Source of the DNA: Polyangia bacterium
Lineage (GTDB): Bacteria > Myxococcota_A > Polyangia > Nannocystales > Nannocystaceae
Direction: 5' to 3'
Length of the DNA: 64,000 bases
Assembly (NCBI GenBank): GCA_030424595.1
Contig: JAUHWG010000021.1
Span: 124,001-188,000 of the forward strand
The notes under the pieces were generated by a model that worked only from the letters and a program-made list of their open reading frames with translations, was not told the origin of the DNA and made no database searches. Numbering within the stretch: position 1 is the stretch's first letter; every line of letters begins with the position of its first letter. Below, piece after piece: positions 54,837 through 64,000 of this stretch. The translations under genes and the position numbers were made by a program.

Positions 54837-55958
54837 ATGAAGAATTCGATGAAGACGTGCGCACTGAAGCTTGGATCGATCGCGCTTTGCCTCACCCTCG
54901 GGGCCTGTGACGACGCGGAGTTGGGGATCGACGGCGCAGACGGGGCTGGGGAGGTTCACTTTCGCGACGGCGGCGACGGCACCTGGGGGACCGGAAAGCT
55001 CAACACCAACTTCCTCGGCGAGGATGGGACCTTCCCCTTCAACTCGATCCCGACGAGCGACGACCCGCAGGCGGCGACCCGCCTCCACGCGGTCTGGACG
55101 ACCCACTGCGTCGACCGGCTCAACAACATCGTCTACGACAACGAGCTCTTCTACACCTCGGATCTCAACGGCGAGCTCGGGATCAGCGTCAGCGACGGCG
55201 AGCTCGGCCCCGCCACCTTCCGCAAGTACGGCGACGACAACGTCACTTGCACTGTCTCGGGCCAGGACTGGAAGCACACGATCTGGGGGATCATGACCCG
55301 CGACGCCGCCGACGTGGTCCACAACAACTACCTGATGATCATGGATCGTCGCCTCGATCCCAACGGCAACCGGATCTACAAGTGGGGCGTGATGGTCGGG
55401 AACAACCCGTTCAACCCGGACTCCTACACGCCGACCTGCGACGAGGACGAGGACCCCGACGAGGAGCTCTTCGGCGACGTCTGGACCTACCGTTACTACG
55501 CGTATCTTATCGACGGCCTCAGCGTCGACCCGGCCACCGGCTCCTTCACCACGGTCCCCGACGTGTTCTACACGGCGTGCCGCTCCGGCGCCGTCGGCAA
55601 GGCCATCTCCTGGAACTACGCCCCCTGGGAGTGGGGCACGGACGTCCACGAGCTGGCGACCAGGGTCGTCCGCGCCGACTACTGCGGAGACGGCACGCCC
55701 TACACCCAAGAGGGGAATCGCCTCCAGCTCGACGACGACTTTGACATCAACTCCTACGGCGACGTGAACTTGGGCGATGAGGCGGCGTGGGACCTGGGGC
55801 TGGGCAGGGCGACCTGCGTGACGATGCCCCGCGAGCATGACCTGCGCCCGGGCTTCGCCGGGATCTCCTGCAGCATCGAGGGCCAGCAGGTGGACCTCCC
55901 GGTCTGCGATCCGCAGGCCAACGCGGCCGCGACGATCACGACCAAGCTCGGAGATTGA
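54837..55958 (+). CDS. ADYC-domain lipoprotein
   Basis: 373 residues. The lipoprotein signal ends at Cys24 (TLGAC). The mature protein is secreted, Asp/Gly/aromatic-rich, with Cys in likely disulfide pairs. Near residues 280-300 it has VRADYCGDGTPYTQEGN, the signature of the ADYC domain, a myxobacteria-enriched extracellular domain of unknown function. Four in-frame ATGs (54816, 54825, 54837, 54849) lie at the start; 54837 has ggag six bases before it and is preferred. Divergence from the ECF sigma gene makes it a candidate target of that sigma factor. Confidence 0.85.
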   Translation: MKNSMKTCALKLGSIALCLTLGACDDAELGIDGADGAGEVHFRDGGDGTWGTGKLNTNFLGEDGTFPFNSIPTSDDPQAATRLHAVWTTHCVDRLNNIVYDNELFYTSDLNGELGISVSDGELGPATFRKYGDDNVTCTVSGQDWKHTIWGIMTRDAADVVHNNYLMIMDRRLDPNGNRIYKWGVMVGNNPFNPDSYTPTCDEDEDPDEELFGDVWTYRYYAYLIDGLSVDPATGSFTTVPDVFYTACRSGAVGKAISWNYAPWEWGTDVHELATRVVRADYCGDGTPYTQEGNRLQLDDDFDINSYGDVNLGDEAAWDLGLGRATCVTMPREHDLRPGFAGISCSIEGQQVDLPVCDPQANAAATITTKLGD

Positions 55959-56008
55959 GGCGTCGACCCGCGCCTCCAGGCGACCCCGTCAGGCGAGCTG
56001 ACGCGAAG

Positions 56009-56044
56009 GCGGCCGCGCTCCCTCGACTGAGGGAGCGCGGCCGC
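56009..56044. terminator. 16-bp perfect hairpin, bidirectional terminator
   Basis: gcggccgcgctccctc, loop gact, and the exact reverse complement. It lies 51 bp after the ADYC stop and 73 bp from the stop of the convergent SQR gene, so it can serve both. No T-tract on either side. Confidence 0.8.
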
Positions 56045-56116
56045 GCCGTGAGGGCCGGACCCGCGGGGGAGCTACGGGGCTGGCGGGGATGAGCGGGGGA
56101 CTCTCGCCACGGTCTG

Positions 56117-57310
<1,194 letters not shown>

Positions 57311-57799
57311 GCTCTGAAACCTCGCCCCCAAACAAAGCAGGAATCAGGCCAAGAGCCGGGCCGCCCGGACGATGCTCCCACAGGCCGCCAGGCGTCGAGG
57401 AAGGGGCATTGTGCGCGATCGCCGGACTGAGCAACGCGACGATGCCTGTGGACTTATGTCTCAAAGAGGGGAGCCCGTCGCGACGTGTCGCAACGACCAC
57501 CACAGCCCCTCGGTCAACGCTCCAGCCCACCTACGCCGGCTACCGCCCCACGGCCTGGAGGACGCGCCGATAGGTCGGGGGAGGAGGGCCCCGCGAATGA
57601 GTCTAGGACGTGCGTCGACCGCCCCGGGAGGGGAGGTCGACGCACGCTCCGCCCTGTCTGAAAGAGTGGGGCCCTCCTCTCCCGGCCCACGCCACGCCCT
57701 CCGCCTCTCAACCCCAAGCGCTACGCTTCAACCACCAGCCCCGACATCGCATCAGCCCCCATCACCCAACACTCGGCGAGGCGCTCGCCCATTCGCGGT
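57311..57799. other. 489-bp intergenic region with nested palindrome
   Basis: Between the glycosidase stop and the SQR start, both minus strand. It holds the nested inverted repeat at 57574-57687; open frames here are compositionally unlikely. It should contain the sqr promoter, but no clear elements were seen. Confidence 0.5.
57574..57687. repeat. nested inverted repeat of about 110 bp
   Basis: Inner arms cgtgcgtcgacc (57609-57620) and ggtcgacgcacg (57635-57646), perfect over 12 bp with a 14-nt loop. Outer arms gaggagggcccc (57581-57592) and ggggccctcctc (57668-57679), perfect over 12 bp and continuing outward with few mismatches. Together they can fold as one long interrupted stem. Confidence 0.85.
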
Positions 57800-60286
57800 C
57801 TAGGGCGGAGGCGCAGCGTCGATCCCGAGATCCAGCAGATTATCGACAAGCTCCGCCGCGATGCTCGACCCCCGACGGTAAAACACCGCCGGCTCGCCGA
57901 TCGGCGCGCCGACCTCGATCGTCGTCCCCGCGTCCTTCTTCCCGTAGATATCGCCGCTCCAAAGATGCACCCACTCCCCTGCGGGCAGGTAGACCTCCTT
58001 GTTGTAGGGACAGATCGGCCAGGTAAAGCACTTGTTCTTGATCGGCGCCACCAGCAGCTCGCTGCCGAGGAGAAACTGGTCGTCGATCGTCGCCGCGATC
58101 GGATCCTCGGGGTAGTGCAGCCAAAGGTGGCGGACGAGCGGCCAGCCGCGCTCGCGGGCGTCGACATAGAGCTGCTCGCGGTAGAACCCGAGGGCCCGGT
58201 AGACCCGGGTAAAGCGGGCGAAGTGCTCCATCGCCGCGTCGTCAGAGTAGACCTGGGCGTTGAGCTCGGGCTGGTTGCCCTCGTGGGTCCGCAGCATCGC
58301 CGTGAACGCGTTCATCTCCGTCCACCGCTTGAGCTGCTCGGCCTCGCGGTCGTAGCCGAGCCCGAGCCAGCTCAGCGACGTGTAGCCGCCGGTGTCGCTG
58401 TGGTTGAGGGCGATCCCCGAGAATCCGCCGCTGATCACCCCGTGCAGGGCGGAGACCAGGCCGTCGTACTTGTCCCAGGTGGTCAGCTGATCGCCGGCCC
58501 ACAGGAGCATCGCGTGGCGCGGCGTCTGCGTGTGGCCGGAGCGGTTGAAGATCAGGATCTCGTCGCCGAGCCCGGCCTCCTCGACAGCCTCGCGGTTGAG
58601 GCGGATCCACTCGACCGGGTAGCGGTTATGCCAGCGCTCGCCGTCATCGCCGTCGGCCATCTGCGCGTCGAAGGGGAGGGCCTCGGCGAAGTCGGCCATC
58701 CACCCCGAGCAGCCGGCGTTGGCGATCATCTCGTCGACGAGCACGGCCTTCATCCACGCGCGCGCGGCCTCGTTGGCGAGGTCGAGGAGGCCGACCTCGA
58801 AGGCCGTGACCGTGAGCAGGTAGGGATCTCCTTCGGGGTCGTGGACGAAGTAGTCGGCGGCGAGCGCCTCGTCGTAGAGGTCGCGCGGGAGCGGCTCGGA
58901 CTCCGGCGGGACGTCGCGGAACATCGAGTTGACGTAGCACAGCGTGCGGATCCCCTGGGCGTCGAGGTCGGCGACGAAGCTCGCCCAGTCCGGGTGGTCG
59001 TTGGGGTTTTGCACCCAGTTCCAGAGGACCTGCTCGCCGATGAAGGTCTCGGAGACGCCCGACCAGGTCTGGTTCCAGACCGCGGCGATCAGCGCCCCGT
59101 GCCCCTGGAGGTCGGCGATGATCGTCGCCGACTCGCCCAGCGGGCGGGCGAGGGCGACGATCGCCCCTTCACCTGTCCATGCGGGCAGACCTGGCATCCG
59201 CCCGGCGTAGCGGGTGAAGCGCTCGATGAGCTCCAGGGGCGAGTCACCGTGGAGGATCGTCCCGCGCATCCGCGGCGCGTAGAGCCGGAGCTCCTCGGCG
59301 AGCGGCTCGCTGAAGTCGAACTCGGCGTACTCCTCGTCCCGGAGGTAGAGCGAGCGCATCCCGCTGGTGAGGTAGTGGGGCGCTGCGTAGTAGGAGGTCG
59401 CCTCCGATCCCGCGGATCCCTTGGAGTAGGCGTTCACCGCCGGCGAGATCACGCCGTGGCCGCGGCCGATGCCGCCCTCCTGCGCGAGCACCGGGATCAC
59501 GCGACCCTTGAGGTCGAGCGTGTCGTGGGGAAATTGCTCGCCCATGCCGAAGATCCGCTCGCCGGCGAGCGATGCGGTGCGCAGCGTGAGGCGGTTGAAG
59601 CTGGGGTCATCCGTCGTCAGCTCGAAGGCGAGCTCGCCCGCCTCCTCTTCGCAGAGGCGGAGGGTGTAGCGGAGGGCTTTGCAGGCGGGGTCGTCGTCGC
59701 TGAAGCTGCCCTCGAGCGCGAGCACCTGCAGGGGATCTCCGCCGTGGAGGATCCGGGTCAGGGTCGGCTGGGAGCAGCGCTGGAGGACGGAGCTGTCGAT
59801 GTCGAAGGAGCCCTGGTGCTCCTCGATCGCCAGGTCGACGATGGCCGCCTCGATCATCGACGCTGCCGCCGGTGCGCTGAAGACCGGGTGCTCGGGCTCG
59901 CCGCTCGGGGTCGCGACGATGCGGCCCTCCCCGTCGACCTCGATCGTGAAGCCGCCGAGGGGATGCTCGCCGGGATCGACGAGGTCGGCCGCGCCGAGGG
60001 GAACATCGGCGCAGGCGAAGGTCTCGCCGCCGGTGGTGGAGGTCTCACCGGTGGTGGAGGTCTCGCCGGTGGTGGAGGTCTCGCCGGTCTCGGTCGCAGG
60101 GGTCGAGTTGGTGTCGCCGGTGGTCGAGGTGGAGGTCGAGCCCGACGCGCTCGCACCGGTCGTCCCGGTCTCGCTCGAGGTCTGGGCCGTCGCTGACACC
60201 TCGCTCGTCGCCTCGCCGCCGCTGCAGGCCCCGAGCGTGAGGAGGAGGACGGTGAGGGGCGCACGGGGAGCGTCGAGGTTCACCAT
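57800..60286 (-). CDS. GH31 alpha-glycosidase lipoprotein, sulfoquinovosidase-like
   Basis: 828 residues. The lipoprotein signal ends at Cys21 (TLGAC), then a Ser/Thr/Gly/Glu tether with GETSTT repeats. The catalytic GH31 barrel resembles E. coli YihQ: nucleophile D532 in CSGWMADFAEALP and acid/base D599 in WAGDQ, with NHSDTGGYTSL and MRTHEGNQP also matching. Of the YihQ sulfonate-site residues (recalled from the literature), Gln in VWNQTW and W422 are kept, but the Arg is Gln (Q419 in GEQVLWNW). It may therefore cleave a different alpha-glycoside. The N-terminal ~350 residues include a beta-sandwich. The ATG at 60286 is chosen for the signal peptide; the frame runs to 60598 without sense. 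No sulfoquinovose pathway genes are nearby. Confidence 0.9.
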   Translation of the reverse strand: MVNLDAPRAPLTVLLLTLGACSGGEATSEVSATAQTSSETGTTGASASGSTSTSTTGDTNSTPATETGETSTTGETSTTGETSTTGGETFACADVPLGAADLVDPGEHPLGGFTIEVDGEGRIVATPSGEPEHPVFSAPAAASMIEAAIVDLAIEEHQGSFDIDSSVLQRCSQPTLTRILHGGDPLQVLALEGSFSDDDPACKALRYTLRLCEEEAGELAFELTTDDPSFNRLTLRTASLAGERIFGMGEQFPHDTLDLKGRVIPVLAQEGGIGRGHGVISPAVNAYSKGSAGSEATSYYAAPHYLTSGMRSLYLRDEEYAEFDFSEPLAEELRLYAPRMRGTILHGDSPLELIERFTRYAGRMPGLPAWTGEGAIVALARPLGESATIIADLQGHGALIAAVWNQTWSGVSETFIGEQVLWNWVQNPNDHPDWASFVADLDAQGIRTLCYVNSMFRDVPPESEPLPRDLYDEALAADYFVHDPEGDPYLLTVTAFEVGLLDLANEAARAWMKAVLVDEMIANAGCSGWMADFAEALPFDAQMADGDDGERWHNRYPVEWIRLNREAVEEAGLGDEILIFNRSGHTQTPRHAMLLWAGDQLTTWDKYDGLVSALHGVISGGFSGIALNHSDTGGYTSLSWLGLGYDREAEQLKRWTEMNAFTAMLRTHEGNQPELNAQVYSDDAAMEHFARFTRVYRALGFYREQLYVDARERGWPLVRHLWLHYPEDPIAATIDDQFLLGSELLVAPIKNKCFTWPICPYNKEVYLPAGEWVHLWSGDIYGKKDAGTTIEVGAPIGEPAVFYRRGSSIAAELVDNLLDLGIDAAPPP
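60040..60100 (-). repeat. 18-bp coding repeat (Gly-Glu-Thr-Ser-Thr-Thr)
   Basis: Three copies of an 18-bp unit code for GETSTT in the tether of the GH31 lipoprotein. Confidence 0.85.
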
Positions 60287-60566
60287 GAGCGCATCAAAGC
60301 AGCTCACTTTCGCGCGGTCAATCACGCCGCGTCTGTCCGTCGAAGGGCAGCGCACACCTCGCCCGTGCTCCTCGTCGTCGCCGCGATGCTGCGGATCCGC
60401 CGAGGCCCGCCGAGGCCCGCCGTAGCTTGGCGTAGTTTGGCCATGGCCCCGCCGCCGCCTCGAGGTGAGCGCTCCGCGGCGTGCCGAGAACAGGACGAAG
60501 AAAAGATGGAGCGGCGCTGAAACGCTTCGCGACGAGCTGCAACTCCCCCAGTGAACGGACTCTGCG

Positions 60567-63023
60567 ATGCATTCCCGACACTCCATCTCCTCCATCACCT
60601 GTACGCTCCTCTTCGCCCTCGCGGCCTGCGGCGATCCCTCGGACTCGGATCTGCTCGACGATATCGATGTCGAGGCCGAGGCTGATGTCGAGGCCGAGCC
60701 CGAGCTCGTAGGCGCCGATGAGGCCCCCCTTTCGCTCCCGCGGGCGCTCGTCCGCGCGGGCGTCGAGGCCTTTACCCCCCAGGGGGAGTTCGTCGACCCG
60801 GCGCCGCCGACCCCGGTCCCAGGCCCCGTCCCTGAGCGCCCGAGCGAGGGCGACTACCTCCTCTTCGGCGCGCCCCAGGGGCCGACCTGGGTGCCCTACA
60901 CCATCGTCGGCGAGGACGTCATGATCGGCGACGATATCCGCCTCGGGACCGTCGACGACGTCTTGGGGGACAGCGATGAGCTGGTCCCGCGGGCGCTCGG
61001 CGAGTCGACCCTGAGCGAGCGCTGGCCCGGAGGCGTCATCCACTACGACATCGACCTCGACGTCGGGATCCCCAACGCGACCGTGATCTACGACGCGCTC
61101 GATCGCCTCGAGGCCGCCCTCCCGCTCCGCTTCGTCCTCGATCCGAACGCGACCGACAAGGTCTACTTCGAGCTGTGGGACAACAACTTCGGGCTGAGCG
61201 AGGGGATCGGCATGAGCGGCGGGAGCCAGAAGGTCAAGCTCCCGCAGAGCGTCAATGTCCGCACCGTCGCCCATGAGATGCTCCATGTCCTCGGCCTCTT
61301 CCACGAGCAGCAGCGACCGGATCGCGACAACTACGTCGACTATCACCCGGAGTGCGTGAACCCGGGCAGCGAGGGCAACTTCACCAAGCTCAGCTCGGAG
61401 GACGCCCTCGGCCCCTACGACCTCGCCTCGTTGATGCACTACCGCGGCACCTCGCAGTGCGCCAAGGATGAGGACGACAAGTGCATCTGCGACACCCTCA
61501 CCTACGCGGGGACCGACGACCCGGTGGTCTCGCCGACCAGCGGCTGCGACCAAGGGGCCGATCCGATCTGCTTCTTCAGCGACCTCGACGTCGGCTCGAT
61601 CTGGACGATGTACGGGGACTTCTTCGAGGACGTCGCGACCGCCTCCGACTACCTGGGGTGGGCGACGGCGGCGGGGGACTTCGACGGTGACGGCCTCGAC
61701 GACATCGCCTCCTCGGCGGTCCTCGCCGAGGGCTGGAAGGGCAAGGTCATGACCTTCAAGGGGAGCTACGGGATCGCCAACGGCATGTGGGAGGCGATCG
61801 ACCCCGGGATCGTCCCCTGGCGAGTCTTCCGGCGCGGCGACTTCGACACCTCGGCGGTCGGCGATCTCTTCGGCATGAGCCTGATCGCGGGGGACTTCGA
61901 CGGCGACGACTTCGACGATCTGGCGATCGGGGCCCCCGGGGTCGACGGCCACGGCGCGGTCTACCTCTACCGCGGCTCACGATCGGGTCTGGTCGCCGAC
62001 GTCGTTCTCACGCCGACGACAGACAACGGCAACCTGCCCTTCGCCGGGGCCGACTACGGCTCCGCCCTGGGCAAGGCCGATCTCAACGGCGATGGGATCG
62101 ACGACCTCATCGTCGGTGCGCCCGGCGATCGCCCGGACGTCGGCCTCAACGCCTGCGGCGGCGTCTACAGCTACCGCCTGACGGGGGCTCCCGACCTCCT
62201 CGCGCGCTGGAACCCGAGCGGTTCGCAGTGCCAGACGGGCGCCGAGGCTGGGGCCTCGGTCGCCGGGACCACGCGACAGGGGGGTTGGGGCGAGCAGATC
62301 GCCGTCGGCGGCCCCGGTGCGGACGACGACCGTGGCCGGGCCTGGACGCTCTACTACACCGGTACGTCGACCCTGTCGACGAACGCGCACCTCACCCAGT
62401 CGTCGCCGCAGTCCTGCACCCCCGGCGGGATCCTGACCAACTATCGCGAGGTCGGCGACCGCTTCGGGGCTGCGATCGCGGCGGGCAAGCGGGGCTCCCG
62501 CGACACCATCGCGATCGGCAGCCCCGGTGAGAACGCGTCCACCGGACAGGTGGACATCTTCCGCTTCTCCACGAGCTGCTGGATCCGCGAGACCCCCCTG
62601 ACCCAGTCCCCCCTCGGCGCCAACGAGCCCGGCGACCTCTTCGGCGCCGCCCTGGCGATCGGCAACCTCACCGGGGACAGCTACGGCGACCTCCTGGTCG
62701 GCGCCCCGGGAGAGGCCTCTGGGAGCGTCAAGTCGGGCTGGATGTACTCCTTCCGCGGCACCTACTCCTCCTTCGTCCCGCTCGCCGGCTTCGGCCAGAG
62801 CACCGGCGGGTGGACCAACGGAAACGGCGAGCGCTTCGGCAACTCGTTTGTCCTCGCGGAGGTCGACGGCAATATCCCCGACCTGATCGTCGGCGCGCCA
62901 GGCAACCACGTCGGCGGGGCGAGCTACGCCGGGAGCCTCTTCATCTGGCAGGGAGACGGCAACAGCACGCCCGAACCCTGGCGGGCGCTGAGCGCCAACA
63001 GCAAGTCGCCCTACGCGAACTAG
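60567..63023 (+). CDS. astacin-family metalloprotease lipoprotein with FG-GAP repeats
   Basis: 818 residues. The lipoprotein signal ends at Cys21 (ALAAC), followed by an acidic Asp/Glu/Val tether and a pro-region. The astacin (M12A) domain (~140-365) has HEMLHVLGLFHEQQRPDRD, with zinc ligands H236, H240 and H246, base E237, and an SLMHY Met-turn with the Tyr ligand. The C-terminal ~440 residues are FG-GAP/integrin-type propeller repeats with calcium loops (DFDGDGLDD, DFDGDDFDD, DLNGDGIDD) and GAPG turns, about seven blades. It is probably a surface-bound protease whose propeller binds a target. ATG at 60567. A strong terminator hairpin follows 22 nt after the stop. Confidence 0.93.
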   Translation: MHSRHSISSITCTLLFALAACGDPSDSDLLDDIDVEAEADVEAEPELVGADEAPLSLPRALVRAGVEAFTPQGEFVDPAPPTPVPGPVPERPSEGDYLLFGAPQGPTWVPYTIVGEDVMIGDDIRLGTVDDVLGDSDELVPRALGESTLSERWPGGVIHYDIDLDVGIPNATVIYDALDRLEAALPLRFVLDPNATDKVYFELWDNNFGLSEGIGMSGGSQKVKLPQSVNVRTVAHEMLHVLGLFHEQQRPDRDNYVDYHPECVNPGSEGNFTKLSSEDALGPYDLASLMHYRGTSQCAKDEDDKCICDTLTYAGTDDPVVSPTSGCDQGADPICFFSDLDVGSIWTMYGDFFEDVATASDYLGWATAAGDFDGDGLDDIASSAVLAEGWKGKVMTFKGSYGIANGMWEAIDPGIVPWRVFRRGDFDTSAVGDLFGMSLIAGDFDGDDFDDLAIGAPGVDGHGAVYLYRGSRSGLVADVVLTPTTDNGNLPFAGADYGSALGKADLNGDGIDDLIVGAPGDRPDVGLNACGGVYSYRLTGAPDLLARWNPSGSQCQTGAEAGASVAGTTRQGGWGEQIAVGGPGADDDRGRAWTLYYTGTSTLSTNAHLTQSSPQSCTPGGILTNYREVGDRFGAAIAAGKRGSRDTIAIGSPGENASTGQVDIFRFSTSCWIRETPLTQSPLGANEPGDLFGAALAIGNLTGDSYGDLLVGAPGEASGSVKSGWMYSFRGTYSSFVPLAGFGQSTGGWTNGNGERFGNSFVLAEVDGNIPDLIVGAPGNHVGGASYAGSLFIWQGDGNSTPEPWRALSANSKSPYAN

Positions 63024-63045
63024 ACCTGTCGCGAAGGCGCTTGGC

Positions 63046-63078
63046 GGAGGCTCGCACCGGAACTCGGTGCGGGCCTCC
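63046..63078 (+). terminator. terminator hairpin after the astacin gene
   Basis: A 14-bp stem (one G:T) with a 5-nt loop, ggaggctcgcaccg / cggtgcgggcctcc, starts 22 nt after the stop and is followed by tatcttt. It is the best terminator-like site in the window and lies before the convergent YhhN gene. Confidence 0.75.
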
Positions 63079-63128
63079 TATCTTTGGCGCGACCCTGTGG
63101 AGCCCCGAGGTGGGTCGGACGCGAAGGC

Positions 63129-63788
63129 CTAGCAGGCGAAGAGCGCCGACCGGGGCGCGGCCTGGAGGGCGAAGAGGATCTGGGCCCCGTAGTAGAGCGG
63201 CATGCCGAGGATCCGGTTGCTGAAGCCGGGGGCGATGAAGCGGCCTCGGGCGACGAAGAGGTCGGAGATGAAGAACGCGACGCCGCCGAGGGCGAGCGTA
63301 GGATCGCCGGTGGACCAGCTCGCCGAGAGGGCGAGCGCGGCCATGCCGGAGACCGCGACGATGTAGGCGATGATCGCCGCGCGCAGCCGCTGGGGCGCGT
63401 GGGGCAGGACCCAGCGGGCGACCCCGAGGGCGACGACGATGAGCGCGAGGACGGCCCCGGCCGTGACCGTGGGATCGAGCCCGAGTGTGATAAACGCGGC
63501 TCCGAAGGCGATGTGGGCGAGGAGGAACGAGACCAGGCCCCCGGCGAACATCGACGTCGCCTTCGAGAGGAGGAGGAGGTCGCCGAGCATCGACAGGCCG
63601 AAGGCGATCAGGAGCGTCTGTCCCCAAGCGCTCTCCAGCGCGCCGACGCTGAGGGCGATGGCGATGAATCCTGCGGAGGCGGCCGCCTTCGTCAGGCCTC
63701 GGCCGACGCGGTGGTGTCCGCGCTCTGCGACGAGGTGGAGGACGAGCGAGCAGACGGTGAAGAGCACGAGCGGTGCGGTGTCGTTCAT
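63129..63788 (-). CDS. YhhN / TMEM86-family membrane protein (lysoplasmalogenase-like)
   Basis: 219 residues with about seven to eight membrane segments. Family signatures: an early GLSMLGDLLLL (conserved Gly-Asp), then FFISDLFVARGRFIAPGF and the C-terminal LGMPLYYGAQILFAL. Animal TMEM86 proteins and some bacterial YhhN proteins hydrolyse the vinyl-ether bond of lysoplasmalogens; myxobacteria make ether lipids, so this role is plausible but not shown. The ATG at 63788 is chosen at the start of the first hydrophobic segment; upstream sequence in frame is Arg/Trp-rich and not credible. It is convergent with the astacin gene across a terminator. Confidence 0.88.
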   Translation of the reverse strand: MNDTAPLVLFTVCSLVLHLVAERGHHRVGRGLTKAAASAGFIAIALSVGALESAWGQTLLIAFGLSMLGDLLLLSKATSMFAGGLVSFLLAHIAFGAAFITLGLDPTVTAGAVLALIVVALGVARWVLPHAPQRLRAAIIAYIVAVSGMAALALSASWSTGDPTLALGGVAFFISDLFVARGRFIAPGFSNRILGMPLYYGAQILFALQAAPRSALFAC

Positions 63789-64000
63789 CGGAGGACCGCA
63801 GTGTAGGGCGGGGCCTGGGAGAGCGTCGAGGCTCCACGGGTCCGCCGCGCGGCCGCGCAGGCGCCAGCTCCAGCGCTGCCGTGAGGTCGCGAATCGCCCC
63901 TCACAGACCCCGACAGAGGAGGCCGGACAAGACGGCCAACATAGTGTGATCATTGACCTTGTATTCTCTGCTTGAGCGTCCTTCGCGGAGCCCCGGCCGC
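63789..64000. other. end of window, nothing recognised
   Basis: 212 bp upstream of the YhhN gene. It should hold its promoter; the stretch around 63945-63975 is less GC-rich. No gene or clear element was seen. Confidence 0.45.

Noticed and set aside
60287..60598. 104-codon N-terminal extension of the GH31 protein
   Set aside because: The lipoprotein signal peptide begins at 60286; the extension overlaps the divergent astacin gene start and looks non-coding.

Overview
The window looks like a chromosomal segment of a high-GC myxobacterium, most likely from the Nannocystineae side of the Myxococcota (Nannocystis, Enhygromyxa or Plesiocystis relatives). Three things point there: very GC-rich third codon positions; many exported lipoproteins with Ser/Thr/Gly/Asp low-complexity tethers right after the lipid-modified cysteine; and family content such as TIGR02996, the ADYC domain, ECF sigma factor plus Ser/Thr kinase, and a three-gene PUFA synthase. 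This is inference; there is no rRNA gene to anchor it. No tRNA, rRNA, CRISPR array, transposase or phage gene was seen.

Layout. 1-4671: vWA lipoprotein and PLD-family enzyme on the minus strand, then a beta-propeller lipoprotein on the plus strand. 4672-9745: a 13-bp minisatellite, an unknown lipoprotein, an MDR-type oxidoreductase and a TIGR02996 protein. 10471-18102: two signalling proteins (PAS hybrid histidine kinase; response regulator with a class III cyclase domain) flank a VOC protein and two translationally coupled pairs of minus-strand envelope genes. 18811-36925: the centrepiece, an 18-kb operon pfa1-pfa2-pfa3 for a PUFA synthase (enoyl reductase; KS-MAT-3xACP-KR-DH; KS-CLF-AT-four FabA-like hotdogs-PKS-DH-like-acyltransferase), with a perfect inverted repeat about 80 bp upstream. 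37120-41724: esterase lipoprotein, Cys-repeat lipoprotein, metallophosphoesterase and a matrixin-like protease lipoprotein. 41978-50813: unknown proteins, a divergent TetR/P450 pair with an operator-like palindrome inside the P450 core promoter, an exported propeller/barrel protein and a GFA-type zinc enzyme. 50909-55958: ECF sigma factor plus TPR Ser/Thr kinase, divergent from an ADYC lipoprotein. 56117-63788: type II sulfide:quinone oxidoreductase, a sulfoquinovosidase-like GH31 lipoprotein, an astacin/FG-GAP lipoprotein and a YhhN membrane protein.

How they work together. The pfa genes form one multienzyme that makes long-chain polyunsaturated acyl chains; the C-terminal acyltransferase of Pfa3 probably passes the product directly to phospholipid synthesis. 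The remaining genes are mostly single-gene units for surface proteins (proteases, glycosidase, propellers), signalling and redox metabolism, with no sign that they form one pathway. The most unusual points are: HX4E instead of HX4D in the Pfa3 acyltransferase; a compressed Gly-rich C-terminal half of the CLF; near-identical ACP repeats; a 15-bp minisatellite that lays six in-frame ATGs ahead of a signal peptide; a GH31 enzyme that lacks the sulfonate-binding Arg of YihQ; a four-fold Cys/Gly-Trp repeat in an unknown lipoprotein; and several long perfect hairpins.
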